From Ferruginibacter sp. (GTDB lineage: Bacteria > Bacteroidota > Bacteroidia > Chitinophagales > Chitinophagaceae), in NCBI RefSeq assembly GCF_028288465.1, contig NZ_JAQBNR010000050.1:1-64000 (forward strand): 64,000 bases of DNA, given 5' to 3'. This document shows positions 42,035-51,672 of this stretch, one piece after another. Under the pieces are notes generated by a model that saw nothing but the letters and a program-made list of their open reading frames with translations, was not told where the DNA came from and searched no databases. Numbering within the stretch: position 1 is the stretch's first letter; every line of letters begins with the position of its first letter. Made by a program: the position numbers and the translations under genes.

Positions 42035-42228
42035 CTTTTAAGAATAGCTGCAAAAGTGCATAAAACTAACAACATTGCCGTCTAAAATCACCAACATGTA
42101 AGCTGTTACAGAACTATGTAAGCGGTTTTTTAACAAGATGGAAGCAATTTAAACAGGGCTCAGACGTTAGTTTTGCTCTTTGCTGTAACATAAACCTTAG
42201 CAGAAAAGTCAATTAAAAAATCCTGGAT

Positions 42229-43101
42229 ATGGTAGCAAGTAAATATTTTATTACCTGTGCTTTACTGGCAACTTCTGTTAGTGCTGCAGTAGCTCAAAAC
42301 AGGCTAGATTCCTCGAAAAGAGTATTGTTGGCTTCAGCAGACCTCCGCAGTGAAAAAGAATATATTATAAAGGAGGCAAATGTTATTTTCCCGGAAATAT
42401 TAAAGGGCAATGAAGAAAAAGCAGTGGCGTATATCAGTTCATTCAGCGATAACAGAAGAGGTTACCTGCAGAACATGCGAATGAAAAGCAAAAAAATGTT
42501 GCCACAGGTAAACACTGTTCTTAAAAAATATAATTTACCAGAAGAACTGGCGGTATTGATGCTATTGGAGTCTGCCGGCGATGGCAACGCAATATCAAAA
42601 GCAGGTGCAGTAGGTTACTGGCAATTTATGGATGAAGTAGCAAAGGAATATGGTTTAAAATGCGTAAAACGCTTGAGTACGGAAGACAGGAAAAAGATGC
42701 TTAAAAAAAATCCAAGGAAAGCCAAAGCATTTTTTAAAGCGTTGGCAAGGCAAAAAGACGACCGTAAAAATTTTAATAAATCTACGCTTGCTGCAGCACG
42801 GTACCTGCACGACAGAAGCGTGAACCTGGACAATGATTGGCTGCTGGTAGTAGCAAGTTATAATTGTGGCGTTGGAAATGTTTGGAACGCAATGGAAAAA
42901 AGCGGTAAAACCAATCCAACATTCTGGGATGTAAAAAAGTTTTTACCGGCAGAAACACAAGCTTATGTGATGAACTTTATTACGTTGAACGTTATCTTCA
43001 ATAACTACGATAATTTTACCAACAATAACCTCAGCTTTACCCCGGTTAAAATTAAAGTGCCCGACAATTGCGTATTTGTCAGCCCTCCTGAAATGGAGTA
43101 G
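42229..43101 (+). CDS. lytic murein transglycosylase (SLT/MltD-like)
   Basis: 290 residues with a signal peptide ending in AVAQ (about residue 23). The goose-lysozyme/SLT fold is recognised from EELAVLMLLESAGDGNAISKAGAVGYWQF (in part) with catalytic Glu114, and VASYNCGVGNVWNA and AETQAYVMNFI downstream. It lacks LysM domains present in MltD. It cleaves glycan strands to 1,6-anhydromuramic ends in the periplasm. A TAGTTTTG -7-like element lies at 42168-42175 and a terminator follows the gene. Confidence 0.92.
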   Translation: MVASKYFITCALLATSVSAAVAQNRLDSSKRVLLASADLRSEKEYIIKEANVIFPEILKGNEEKAVAYISSFSDNRRGYLQNMRMKSKKMLPQVNTVLKKYNLPEELAVLMLLESAGDGNAISKAGAVGYWQFMDEVAKEYGLKCVKRLSTEDRKKMLKKNPRKAKAFFKALARQKDDRKNFNKSTLAAARYLHDRSVNLDNDWLLVVASYNCGVGNVWNAMEKSGKTNPTFWDVKKFLPAETQAYVMNFITLNVIFNNYDNFTNNNLSFTPVKIKVPDNCVFVSPPEME

Positions 43102-43136
43102 CAGCACATTAATAAATAAAGAAGTCAAAATATTGT

Positions 43137-43168
43137 AATAACCGGCTGGCTTAAGCCGGTTATTTAGT
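43137..43168. terminator. terminator after the lytic transglycosylase
   Basis: ATAACCGGCT (43138-43147) pairs perfectly with AGCCGGTTAT (43154-43163), followed by TTAGTTT. Confidence 0.8.
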
Positions 43169-43200
43169 TTAATAATAGGTTGATGAACTAACTTCGTGAT

Positions 43201-44232
43201 ATGCCCCAAATCAATTGGAACGATACCATCAACCTGGCCAGCAAACTCACTTTTAAAAGGTGCTGGAACGGTATCAAAGTACTCAGCAGCTTTTATATCA
43301 GCAAGCTGATGAACAGGCCGGTGCAATGGGGTTACCCCGTATCCATTTCTTTTGAACCCACCACCAGTTGCAACCTGCGTTGCCCGGAATGCCCCAGCGG
43401 GTTGAGGGCTTTTACCAGGCCTACGGGCATGTTGCAAAAAGATTTTTTTACCCGAACCATTGATGAAATCCACAAGGAACTACTCTACCTTATTTTTTAC
43501 TTCCAGGGTGAACCTTACCTGAATCCGGACTTTTTGGAGATGGTAAAATATGCTTCTTCAAAAGGTATATACACTGCCACTTCCACTAATGCGCATTACC
43601 TGAATGATGCCGCTGCAAAAAGAACGGTGGAAAGTGGTTTAGACCGGTTGATTATTTCAATTGATGGCACAACTCAGGACGTCTACCAGCAGTACCGCGT
43701 TGGTGGAAATCTGGATAAGGTAATAGAAGGCGCAAAAAATATTGTCAGGTGGAAGAAAGAACTGAATAGTAAAACGCCTTTTGTGTTTTTTCAGTTTTTA
43801 GTTGTGAAGCCGAATGAACACCAGGTAAACGACATTAAAAAATTAGCTGCCGAAGTGGGGGTAGATGAAGTTCGTTTTAAAACAGCACAGGTATACGATT
43901 ATGAAACTGACCCTAACCAATTGATCCCGGCAACAGACAAGTTTAGCAGGTATAAAAAAAATGCAGATGGCAGTTACACCCCCAAAAATAAACTGGCCAA
44001 CCGTTGCTGGAAGATGCAGCACGCCAACGTTATTACATGGGATGGACTTGTTGTTCCCTGTTGTTTTGATAAAGATGCTTTGCACCAGCTGGGGAATTTA
44101 AAAACACAGTCTTTTAAATCCATCTGGAAGAACGATAATTACAAACAATTCCGCAATGATTTAATGAAGAGCCGCAAAAATATTGACATCTGTGCTAACT
44201 GCAGCGAAGGCGCTTCGGTATGGAAGGATTGA
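43201..44232 (+). CDS. radical SAM protein with SPASM-like C-terminus
   Basis: 343 residues. CNLRCPEC (Cys57, Cys61, Cys64) binds the catalytic 4Fe-4S cluster, followed by FYFQGEPYLNPDFLE (GEP motif) and LIISIDGTTQDVYQQYR, all typical of the radical SAM TIM barrel. The C-terminal part has Cys-rich sites (RCWKMQHAN, VVPCCFD, DICANCSEG) as in SPASM domains that bind auxiliary clusters in peptide- or tRNA-modifying and sugar-modifying enzymes. No peptide precursor or partner gene is next to it. The reaction cannot be named. Confidence 0.9.
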   Translation: MPQINWNDTINLASKLTFKRCWNGIKVLSSFYISKLMNRPVQWGYPVSISFEPTTSCNLRCPECPSGLRAFTRPTGMLQKDFFTRTIDEIHKELLYLIFYFQGEPYLNPDFLEMVKYASSKGIYTATSTNAHYLNDAAAKRTVESGLDRLIISIDGTTQDVYQQYRVGGNLDKVIEGAKNIVRWKKELNSKTPFVFFQFLVVKPNEHQVNDIKKLAAEVGVDEVRFKTAQVYDYETDPNQLIPATDKFSRYKKNADGSYTPKNKLANRCWKMQHANVITWDGLVVPCCFDKDALHQLGNLKTQSFKSIWKNDNYKQFRNDLMKSRKNIDICANCSEGASVWKD

Positions 44233-44326
44233 CTATTACCAAAATTTCATTTTTGAATTAATTACTTTTAATATCTGCCGACATTGCTTTTTGACGCAAT
44301 GGTTTATAATTTGCTTATTTAATAAT

Positions 44327-45364
44327 ATGAAAGAAATAAGTTTCAACAACCGCTTACGCCAGGTGCTGATGATAGGCCTTATCCTTTTCCTGGTTATTGT
44401 TTTTATTAACCAACTGTATATTTTTTTACCCGGTATTCTTGGAGGGATAACCTTGTACATCCTGACAAGGAAATTATTTCAGCAATTAACCCTGGAAAAA
44501 AAATGGAACAAGTCAGCAACGGCTATCCTGTTTATTTTTTGTTCCCTTCTCATCATTTCCATTCCTGTTTATTTTTCTGTTATAATGATTGAACCAAAAA
44601 TCAATTCATTAATAAATAACCAGGAAGCCGTAATGCAGGGTGTAAAAACTTTCTCTGATAAAATTCAAAGTACTACCGGCTTCGTATTATTTTCTGATAA
44701 GAATACGCAGGCTATTTCACAAAAAATTTCTGCCTTTATACCCAGCCTGATCAATAGTACTGCAACTATTTTAACCAATCTTATCATGCTGTTTTTTTTA
44801 TTGTATTACCTGCTGGTAAGTGGTAAAGAGATAGAAAGATATTTAAACCACATCATTCCTTTAAAATCGGAAAATGTAGATAAACTGGCTGCTGAAACCA
44901 TTTTAATGGTAAAGGCAAATGCCCTGGGTATACCCATTATTTGCATAGTGCAAGGTGCTTTTGCTGCCCTTGGTTATTTACTATTTGGCGTACAGGAATG
45001 GGGTATGTGGGGTTTTGTAACGGGCGTGTTTGCATTTTTTCCGCTGGTGGGTACCATGATCATTTGGGTGCCGCTTGTAATCTACCTTTATTCAACGGGT
45101 CATAATTATACCGCTACCGGCTTAATGATTTATAGTTTTGTTGTTACCGGCAACGTTGATTATATCACGCGGTTGGGATTGTTAAAAAAAATGGGCAATG
45201 TGCACCCCATGATCACCGTGCTGGGCGTAATAGTAGGATTAAAGTTATTTGGTTTTATAGGATTGATATTTGGACCTTTGCTCATCAGTTATTTTATTAT
45301 CCTCATTAAAATTTACATTAATGAATTTACAACCGAAAAAGAAATTAAAGATTTAGGGGCATGA
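44327..45364 (+). CDS. AI-2E family transporter (PerM/YdiK-like)
   Basis: 345 residues from the ATG at 44327; an earlier in-frame start would overlap the radical SAM gene and add a non-membrane head. Seven or eight membrane helices with a helical insertion in the middle (about 95-150) and the conserved LGVIVGLKLFGFIGLIFGPLL near the C-terminus. Members export diverse solutes (autoinducer-2, Na+/H+ exchange, others); substrate is not predictable. A MarR gene overlaps its stop by four bases (ATGA), so both are made from one message. Confidence 0.88.
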   Translation: MKEISFNNRLRQVLMIGLILFLVIVFINQLYIFLPGILGGITLYILTRKLFQQLTLEKKWNKSATAILFIFCSLLIISIPVYFSVIMIEPKINSLINNQEAVMQGVKTFSDKIQSTTGFVLFSDKNTQAISQKISAFIPSLINSTATILTNLIMLFFLLYYLLVSGKEIERYLNHIIPLKSENVDKLAAETILMVKANALGIPIICIVQGAFAALGYLLFGVQEWGMWGFVTGVFAFFPLVGTMIIWVPLVIYLYSTGHNYTATGLMIYSFVVTGNVDYITRLGLLKKMGNVHPMITVLGVIVGLKLFGFIGLIFGPLLISYFIILIKIYINEFTTEKEIKDLGA

Positions 45365-45813
45365 GTATAGATAAAGATATTAAGCAGGCAAGCTTTAAAA
45401 GCGAACATCAGAAAGCGATGGTAAATTTAATTTTTACCTATAACTGGACGACGGAACAATTAAAGCAATTATTTGAAGAGGAAGGCCTCACTATGCAGCA
45501 ATTTAATATTTTACGCATCTTAAGAGGAAGCACCAAACCCTTATCCACTTTGCAGATAAGGGAACGCATGCTGGATAAAATGAGCGACTCAAGTCGCATC
45601 GTAGACCGCCTGGTTTTAAAGGGCCTGGTAAAAAAAATAACCTGTAAAACTGATAAAAGGCTGGTAGATGTAACCATCACCAGTAAAGGTTTGAAACTAC
45701 TGGAAAAGTTGGATGCTCAAGAAGATAAAATGGAAAATATTTTTAAATCCCTCTCTAAGATAGAAGCAGAAACACTAAACACACTTTTAGATAAAATCCG
45801 CCAATCCAATTAA
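45361..45813 (+). CDS. MarR-family transcriptional regulator
   Basis: 150 residues: winged helix with LRILRGSTKPLSTLQIRERMLDKMSDSSRIVDRL (about 57-90, in part) and the wing KTDKRLVDVTIT with the conserved DKR. Start codon overlaps the AI-2E transporter stop codon (ATGA), so translation is coupled; control of that transporter is a reasonable inference. No palindrome of the MarR kind was found right upstream of the transporter, so the target is open. Confidence 0.92.
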   Translation: MSIDKDIKQASFKSEHQKAMVNLIFTYNWTTEQLKQLFEEEGLTMQQFNILRILRGSTKPLSTLQIRERMLDKMSDSSRIVDRLVLKGLVKKITCKTDKRLVDVTITSKGLKLLEKLDAQEDKMENIFKSLSKIEAETLNTLLDKIRQSN

Positions 45814-45821
45814 TTATTATA

Positions 45822-47021
45822 ATGCAGAAATATTTCTTTTTTTTATTCCTTACCAATTTATTCATCTGTAAAAGTCAATCACAAGCAAAACCTGAGTTTC
45901 GGGGTGTATGGGTTGCTACTGTAGATAACATCGACTGGCCAACAAAAGGCAATTTCAACAGCGAAGCTCAAAAAGCAGAATTTATAAAACTGCTGGATAT
46001 GCACCAGCGCAACGGCATCAATGCATTGATTGTGCAAATCCGGCCAGCTGCTGATGCACTTTATCCTTCCCAGTACGAGCCCTGGAGCGAATGGCTCACA
46101 GGCGTGCAGGGGCAGCCGCCGGTTCCCTATTACGATCCGCTGGAATTTATGATAACAGAAACGCACAAACGCGGCATGGTGTTTCATGCCTGGATGAATC
46201 CTTACCGGGCTGAGTTTACAATTGGTACTTCTTCCATTTCAGCAACTCATATCACCAAATTGCATCCAGAGTGGTTTTTAACTTATGGAGATAAAAGATA
46301 TTTCGATCCCGGTAATAAAGAAGTGCAGCAATATGTAGCCGGCGTTGTAAAAGATGTGGTGAACAGGTATCCGATTGATGCCATTCATTTTGATGATTAC
46401 TTTTATCCGTATCGCATTGCAGGCGTTACGTTTCCTGATAATGCCAGTTATCAGCAATATGGCAATGGATTAACAAAAGATGACTGGAGAAGAAGCAATA
46501 CAGACTCCATCATCGCCCTGTTAAGCAGGGTTATAAAAGCCACCAACAAAAAATGCCAGTTTGGAATCAGCCCTTTTGGAATATGGCGCAGTGTTGACAG
46601 GGATCCGGTAAACGGCAGTAAAACAAGGGGCGGCGCCAGCAATTATGATGACCTGTATGCCGACATTTTATTATGGTTAAAAAATGGCTGGATAGATTAT
46701 GTAGCCCCGCAGTTGTATTGGGAATTCGGTCACCGTACAGCGCCCTACGATTTGTTACTAGACTGGTGGAACAACCATACGTTTGGCCGGCAGTGTTACA
46801 TCGGCCTCGGGATTTACAAAGCAAACGTTAATAAGGCCTGGCGTGAAACAAGCCAGCTTCCCAGGCAAATAGAAGCCTTGCGCACAAAACCTAATATACA
46901 GGGAATGATATTTTTCAGTAGCAAGTCTTTTGAAAACAATCCCAACGGCTGGAGCGACAGTTTGCGCCTGCATTATTTTAAAGAACCGGCTGTAATCCCT
47001 GCAATGGACTGGATAAAATGA
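45822..47021 (+). CDS. secreted GHL10-family glycoside hydrolase-like protein (YngK-like)
   Basis: 399 residues. Signal peptide to about residue 20, then FRGVWVATVDNIDWP, the starting signature of the GHL10/DUF187 family, with VQIRPAADALYPS, FHAWMNPYRA, DAIHFDDYFYP and WIDYVAPQLYWEFG: a TIM barrel with conserved Asp residues in the DDYFYP strand. Distant homologues act on bacterial glycans, probably peptidoglycan. It begins eight bases after the MarR gene and could be read through from it. Ends cleanly without accessory domains. Confidence 0.9.
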   Translation: MQKYFFFLFLTNLFICKSQSQAKPEFRGVWVATVDNIDWPTKGNFNSEAQKAEFIKLLDMHQRNGINALIVQIRPAADALYPSQYEPWSEWLTGVQGQPPVPYYDPLEFMITETHKRGMVFHAWMNPYRAEFTIGTSSISATHITKLHPEWFLTYGDKRYFDPGNKEVQQYVAGVVKDVVNRYPIDAIHFDDYFYPYRIAGVTFPDNASYQQYGNGLTKDDWRRSNTDSIIALLSRVIKATNKKCQFGISPFGIWRSVDRDPVNGSKTRGGASNYDDLYADILLWLKNGWIDYVAPQLYWEFGHRTAPYDLLLDWWNNHTFGRQCYIGLGIYKANVNKAWRETSQLPRQIEALRTKPNIQGMIFFSSKSFENNPNGWSDSLRLHYFKEPAVIPAMDWIK

Positions 47022-47087
47022 TGGGATAAACTCTCAAACATCTTGTTTCAACCTTTTAAATTTACCGCTATTATTTAAGCCGCTTTC

Positions 47088-47117
47088 TTTCATACAAACC
47101 CTTTTTATCTACCTTTG
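47088..47117 (+). promoter_or_regulatory. sigma-A promoter of the DegT-family gene
   Basis: TACCTTTG (47110-47117) is an exact TAnnTTTG match with TTT at 47088-47090, 19 bases upstream. It leaves a leader of about 25 bases before the ATG at 47147. Confidence 0.5.
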
Positions 47118-47146
47118 TTTTTAATTGTATAAATAAAATTAATGCT

Positions 47147-48367
47147 ATGCCAGGATTTGAATTTTTTGGAGCAGAAGAACGCAAAGAAGTAAACGATGTG
47201 CTGGAAACAGGTATCCTGATGCGCTATGGTTTTGATGGCGCCAGAAAAGGTATCTGGAAAAGTAAGGAAATGGAAGCCGCCGTGTGCGCAACTTTTGGCT
47301 GTAACTATGCACAGTTGGTAAGTAGTGGTACGGCTGCGCTAACCACGGCGATGAGTGCTTTGGGTATTGGTTATGGCGATGAAATCATCTTACCTTCCTT
47401 CACCTTTGTTGCAAGTTTTGAAGCGGTGCTTTCTGTAGGTGCTGTGCCCGTTTTGGTAGATGTAGATGATACATTAACCCTTAGTCCTGAAGCGGTACGT
47501 AATGCCATCACCCCAAAAACCAAATGCGTGATGCCTGTGCATATGTGTGGCAGTATGGCTGATATGGATGCACTGGCAGCCATTTGTAAACAACACAACC
47601 TGATATTGCTGGAAGATGCCTGCCAAAGCATTGGAGCTACTTATAAAGGTAAAAAAGTGGGTACTATTGGCGATGCCGGCACTTTTAGTTTCGACTTTGT
47701 TAAAACAATTACCTGTGGCGAAGGAGGTGTGATAATGACCAACCGGGAAGATGTGTACACCGCATGCGACGGTTACAGCGATCACGGACATGATCATAAA
47801 GGCGGTATGGACCGTGGTGCAGATTTGCATCCTTTTATAGGTTACAATTTCAGAATCAGTGAACTGCATGCTGCAGTAGGCCTGGCCCAAATAAAAAAGC
47901 TCGATAATTTTTTATCTATTCAGCGGAACAATAACAAAATACTAAGAACTATTCTATCATCCATTCCTGAAGTTACATTTAGAAGAGTGCCAGACGAAGC
48001 TGGAGACAGCTGTAGTTTTTTAAGCTGGTTTTTACCCACAGAAGCTATAACCAAAGCAGTAGTTGCAGAAATGAAAGCCCAGGGAATTTTGGCCGGTAAT
48101 TTTTATTGGTTTGTAAATAACTGGCATTATATCAGCAAATGGGATCACCTCAAAAATTCCATTACGCTAAATCATTTGCATCCCGATTTAAAAGCTGCTG
48201 TAATGCATCATGCCAATAAAGATTTCAGTGCAAGCAACGCGGTGATGGGACGCTGCGTATCTACTGCCATTAGTTTATCATGGACAGAAGAACAGATTAA
48301 AACCAAAGGAGAACAAATGAAATCAGTTATCAATAAAATTTTAAAAGAATACCACGTAACAGCCTGA
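47147..48367 (+). CDS. DegT/DnrJ/EryC1/StrS-family aminotransferase
   Basis: 406 residues of the PLP-dependent sugar aminotransferase fold. The PLP Lys is Lys186 in FSFDFVKTITCGEGG; VSSGTAALTTAMSALGIG, ILPSFTFVASFEAV and LEDACQSIGATYKGKKVG are further signatures, and GYNFRISELHAAVGLAQIKKL closes the core. Typical members put an amino group on a nucleotide-linked keto sugar for surface polysaccharide or antibiotic sugars. No sugar-nucleotide enzymes are adjacent, so the pathway is unknown. Confidence 0.92.
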   Translation: MPGFEFFGAEERKEVNDVLETGILMRYGFDGARKGIWKSKEMEAAVCATFGCNYAQLVSSGTAALTTAMSALGIGYGDEIILPSFTFVASFEAVLSVGAVPVLVDVDDTLTLSPEAVRNAITPKTKCVMPVHMCGSMADMDALAAICKQHNLILLEDACQSIGATYKGKKVGTIGDAGTFSFDFVKTITCGEGGVIMTNREDVYTACDGYSDHGHDHKGGMDRGADLHPFIGYNFRISELHAAVGLAQIKKLDNFLSIQRNNNKILRTILSSIPEVTFRRVPDEAGDSCSFLSWFLPTEAITKAVVAEMKAQGILAGNFYWFVNNWHYISKWDHLKNSITLNHLHPDLKAAVMHHANKDFSASNAVMGRCVSTAISLSWTEEQIKTKGEQMKSVINKILKEYHVTA

Positions 48368-48382
48368 TAAATTTATTATTTC

Positions 48383-48416
48383 AAAAAAGGCATGTGGTAA
48401 CCCATATGCCTTTTTT
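48383..48416. terminator. bidirectional terminator
   Basis: AAAAAAGGCAT (48383-48393) pairs with ATGCCTTTTTT (48405-48416 region), with TGG/CCA inside; runs of A and T on both sides serve both converging genes. Confidence 0.88.
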
Positions 48417-48741
48417 AATGCCTCCGAAATTTTCCTTCCATTCTGTCGCAATCGGCTACGCTGCCCAATCTAAATTTAAACGGAATTTTAGCAGTTTTTT
48501 CCAATTTTATTTCCTGTTTGCAAAAAAAACCTAAATGTGAGGCATAATAACCCGGCGATAAAAAAGGTGTGGGAGAAGCAACCTGCCTTGAAGTAGGATT
48601 CATTAAAAGTGTTGCTGTAGCTGCATTTGAAGCTATTTTAACTACCGGCAAAGACGTCTTTACTGGTACTAAAACCTGCGAATAAATATCCGGTGCAACA
48701 AAAATCATGCAGAAAAATAAAATTTTAGCTTTTTTATACAC
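48415..48741 (-). CDS. small secreted protein, conserved type, unknown
   Basis: 108 residues: signal peptide (about 1-21, …DIYS), a variable middle, and a recognisable end GYYASHLGFFCKQEIKLEKTAKIPFKFRLGSVADCDRMEGK (in part; about 63-104) with two Cys that may pair. I have seen this type of ending (…HLGFFCKKE…KxPxRFRLGS…CxxLEG) in many Bacteroidota genomes, unannotated. It converges with the DegT gene and diverges from rpoN with a 200-base spacer. Confidence 0.75.
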   Translation of the reverse strand: MYKKAKILFFCMIFVAPDIYSQVLVPVKTSLPVVKIASNAATATLLMNPTSRQVASPTPFLSPGYYASHLGFFCKQEIKLEKTAKIPFKFRLGSVADCDRMEGKFRRH

Positions 48742-48944
48742 TTTTCAAGTTTCAATGTTTGTAAATTTACGTTTTAATAAGAGCAGAAGTTTTAATTTTT
48801 TGTACAATATTTCCAATGTTTACCATCTACCAGTAATTAAACTGCAATGATGCTTCGCTTCAATTATAGTTCCGGATTGGTAGTAAAAACCGGTAATTAA
48901 AAAAGAATATTCATTAATCGTTTTAAAGAACCCGAATAAAACAT

Positions 48945-50432
48945 ATGGCATTAAGTCAGGGATTATATCAACGGCAACTACAAAAATTATCGCCGCAGCA
49001 AATTCAGCTAATGAAATTGTTGCAGGTGCCCACAGCATTACTGGAGGAGCGCATAAAAGAAGAACTGGAAGAAAATCCTGCCCTTGAAACCGGGGAAGAA
49101 GAAGAAGCGGAAGAGTTTGAGAATGATGTAACAGAAGAATTTGAATCGCCACTGGATGAATTTGAACCAGATGGCAGCCAGGACGAATACGAAAGCATAG
49201 ATATAAGTGATTATGTGCAGGATGGAGATGATGATATCGCAGATTATAAAATGCGGGACGAAAATTATCCGGAACAGGATGACAGCAAGGTAATACCACA
49301 TAAGGTAGAAACTGGTTTCAATGAACTCATGCTTGAACAGTTGGGCCAGCTAAGCTTGAACGAACATAAACAAGCCGTAGCCGAACAAATTATTGGTAAC
49401 CTGGATGATGATGGTTACCTGCGCAGGGATATAAGCGCTATTGTAGATGATTTGGCGTTCAGGCAAAACATCATTACAGATGAAGAAGAAATCAGCCAGC
49501 TTATTTTGCAGATTCAGCAATTTGACCCGCCGGGTGTTTGCGCCCGCAACCTGCAGGAGTGCCTGCTGATACAGCTGGAAAGAAATGTGCACCAGGGTAA
49601 ACATGTAGAAATGGCTATCAAAGTACTGGATAAATACTTTGAAGAATTTACAAAGAAACACTACGAGAAAATTCAGCGAGGTTTAAATATTACGGATGAT
49701 CAGCTGAGAGAGATCATCAACCAGATAATAAAATTAAATCCCAAGCCGGGAGGCAATATCGGTGAAAGCAGCAAGGGGGAAGGTTACGTAATTCCCGACT
49801 TTTTTATAATCAACAATGCTGGCAAATTAGAGCTTACGCTCAATAGCAGAAATGCGCCGGATCTCCGAATCAGCGAAGGATACCGGGATATGCTGAAGGA
49901 TTACGACAAGGGTTCAAAAAAAGATAAAAGGCAAAAAGAGGCGGTATTGTTTATCAAACAAAAAATTGATGCAGCCAAATGGTTTATTGATGCCATAAAA
50001 CAAAGACAGCACACGCTGCTGAGTTCGATGGATGCTATCATGAATTACCAGTATGACTTTTTTATAACCGGCGATGAAACAGAACTGCGGCCAATGATCC
50101 TGAAGGACATTGCAGAAAAAACCAATCTTGATATCAGTACCATTAGTCGCGTTGCCAACAGTAAATTTGTACAAACAGAATTTGGTACCTACCGGTTAAA
50201 ATTCTTTTTTAGTGAAAGTTTACAAACCGACAGTGGCGAAGAAGTAAGTACAAGAGAGGTTAAAAAAATATTAAGCGATTTAATTGAAGGTGAAAGCAAA
50301 AAGCGCCCGCTGAGCGACGAACGTTTAACTGAACTGTTGCAGGAAAAGGGTTACAATATCGCAAGAAGGACAGTAGCCAAATACCGTGAGCAATTAAATG
50401 TGCCGGTGGCAAGGCTGAGAAAAGAATTATAA
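48945..50432 (+). CDS. rpoN: RNA polymerase sigma-54 factor
   Basis: 495 residues. N-terminal region I, Gln/Leu-rich (YQRQLQKLSPQQIQLMKLLQ, interacts with enhancer-binding ATPases), an acidic region II (about 45-110, very rich in Glu/Asp), core-binding domain (about 125-300, FDPPGVCARNLQECL), HTH region and the RpoN box ARRTVAKYRE (about 473-482) that reads the -24 element. Full-length. No enhancer-binding protein or obvious sigma-54 promoter was noted nearby. The PAP2-like gene follows after 34 bases. Confidence 0.97.
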   Translation: MALSQGLYQRQLQKLSPQQIQLMKLLQVPTALLEERIKEELEENPALETGEEEEAEEFENDVTEEFESPLDEFEPDGSQDEYESIDISDYVQDGDDDIADYKMRDENYPEQDDSKVIPHKVETGFNELMLEQLGQLSLNEHKQAVAEQIIGNLDDDGYLRRDISAIVDDLAFRQNIITDEEEISQLILQIQQFDPPGVCARNLQECLLIQLERNVHQGKHVEMAIKVLDKYFEEFTKKHYEKIQRGLNITDDQLREIINQIIKLNPKPGGNIGESSKGEGYVIPDFFIINNAGKLELTLNSRNAPDLRISEGYRDMLKDYDKGSKKDKRQKEAVLFIKQKIDAAKWFIDAIKQRQHTLLSSMDAIMNYQYDFFITGDETELRPMILKDIAEKTNLDISTISRVANSKFVQTEFGTYRLKFFFSESLQTDSGEEVSTREVKKILSDLIEGESKKRPLSDERLTELLQEKGYNIARRTVAKYREQLNVPVARLRKEL

Positions 50433-50466
50433 ATCATCCCCGAACCAGGATAACAAAAAATATCAA

Positions 50467-51150
50467 ATGCTGAATACTGAATTGTCTTTTCGGGACAATG
50501 TTGAGCCGGCTGCAAAAAACAACCAGCCATTTATTATAAGATTGCTCGCACATATTATCTCGGTTGTTTTTCATCCATTGTTTCTTCCGATTTATGTAGG
50601 CTGGTTTTTAGCGTTTGTTCACCCTTCGTATTTTTCCGGATTTAGTGTTCCTTATAAAGCAAGAATATTGCTGATGGTTACTATTAACGCGGTGGCCTAT
50701 CCGTTAATCACTGTTTTGTTGCTGAAAGCGCTGGGTTTTATTGATACTGTTTTTTTCTATACCCAGCAGGACCGGATATTGCTTTACATAACCTCCATGA
50801 TATTTTTCTTTTGGGCGCAGTACTCCTTAAGAGAACAACCAGAAATACCGAGGATATTGGTGGCGTTTATGTTTGGTGTTTTTATTTCTTCAGCTGCCGC
50901 CTTAATTGCCAATATTTATTTTAAAATAAGCATGCATGCCATTGGCATGGGTGGGCTCATTGGTATTTGTTATGTAATAATGCAGCAAAATACCATGTTA
51001 ATGACCTGGCCTTTAAGCGCTGCATTTTTAATCGCAGGGCTCGTTTGTACCGCAAGGTTAATTGTCAGCGATCATACTCCAAAAGAAATTTATACAGGCT
51101 TGCTGGTCGGCTTCATTTGTCAGCTGGTAGGTGGCGCTATGCATCTGTAA
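50467..51150 (+). CDS. PAP2-like membrane protein
   Basis: 227 residues with about six membrane helices. KISMHAIGMGGLIG and ARLIVSDHTPKEIYTGLLVGF echo PAP2 phosphatase motifs (KxxxxxxRP lost; PSGH degenerate, SRxxxxxHxxxD nearly kept). Since the first motif is not visible, phosphatase activity is uncertain; it may be a degenerate or differently specialised lipid-phosphate protein. Likely co-transcribed with rpoN and ended by a strong terminator. Confidence 0.75.
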   Translation: MLNTELSFRDNVEPAAKNNQPFIIRLLAHIISVVFHPLFLPIYVGWFLAFVHPSYFSGFSVPYKARILLMVTINAVAYPLITVLLLKALGFIDTVFFYTQQDRILLYITSMIFFFWAQYSLREQPEIPRILVAFMFGVFISSAAALIANIYFKISMHAIGMGGLIGICYVIMQQNTMLMTWPLSAAFLIAGLVCTARLIVSDHTPKEIYTGLLVGFICQLVGGAMHL

Positions 51151-51157
51151 AAAGAAG

Positions 51158-51187
51158 AAGACCCCGTCCAATTTCGGGGTCTTTGCT
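51158..51187 (+). terminator. terminator after the rpoN transcription unit
   Basis: AAGACCCCG (51158-51166) pairs with CGGGGTCTT (51175-51183), followed by TTGCTCTT. Confidence 0.88.
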
Positions 51188-51672
51188 CTTCTGTCGTGCC
51201 TAACAATAAAAAGGTAAACTGTAGAATTTTACGCCTTAGTATTAAGAATTTTAAAAAGTTATATCAATATAATGCCTGCTATAAAAGATAATGCTCATGC
51301 TTTGCTTACGCATACTTTATTAATAAGCTGTTGATAAATGATTATGCCTGCTAAAACAAAATTGACCAATCAAAATTTCCATTTAATGGAACATGAATGC
51401 CGGGATAAATTTGCTGAATAAATGGTACAAACGGATAAACTGCCTTTTAAAAAGGACTTACAGAAAAGAGGTTTCAATAGTCAGTGGTTTTTCAGGTTAA
51501 CAATCTGTTGATTGCTTGGTTTCAAGATATAAATCGTTTAAACAAAAACTTTATTGCCATCACAATAAAAAAACAAAAGCGGTGGTATTTTGTTTTTTCT
51601 TATCTTAACATCTTTCAAAAACGATTACTACGATTGCATGCCGGTTGAACTAATCAAATAATTATTTTAGCC
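51188..51672. other. AT-rich spacer before the urease locus
   Basis: 485 bases. I see no riboswitch fold, operator palindrome or strong promoter. Two tiny ATG frames start with the same bases ATGCCTGCT (at about 51271 and 51342, 20 and 25 codons) but neither looks like a gene. GGTTTCAA occurs twice (near 51470 and 51520). The ureA promoter should be here but no exact TAnnTTTG is visible close to the start codon. Confidence 0.4.

Noticed and set aside
51271..51425. Two tiny frames beginning ATGCCTGCT in the spacer before ureA
   Set aside because: 20 and 25 codons, unrelated after the start, no terminator or family; shared start is probably chance.
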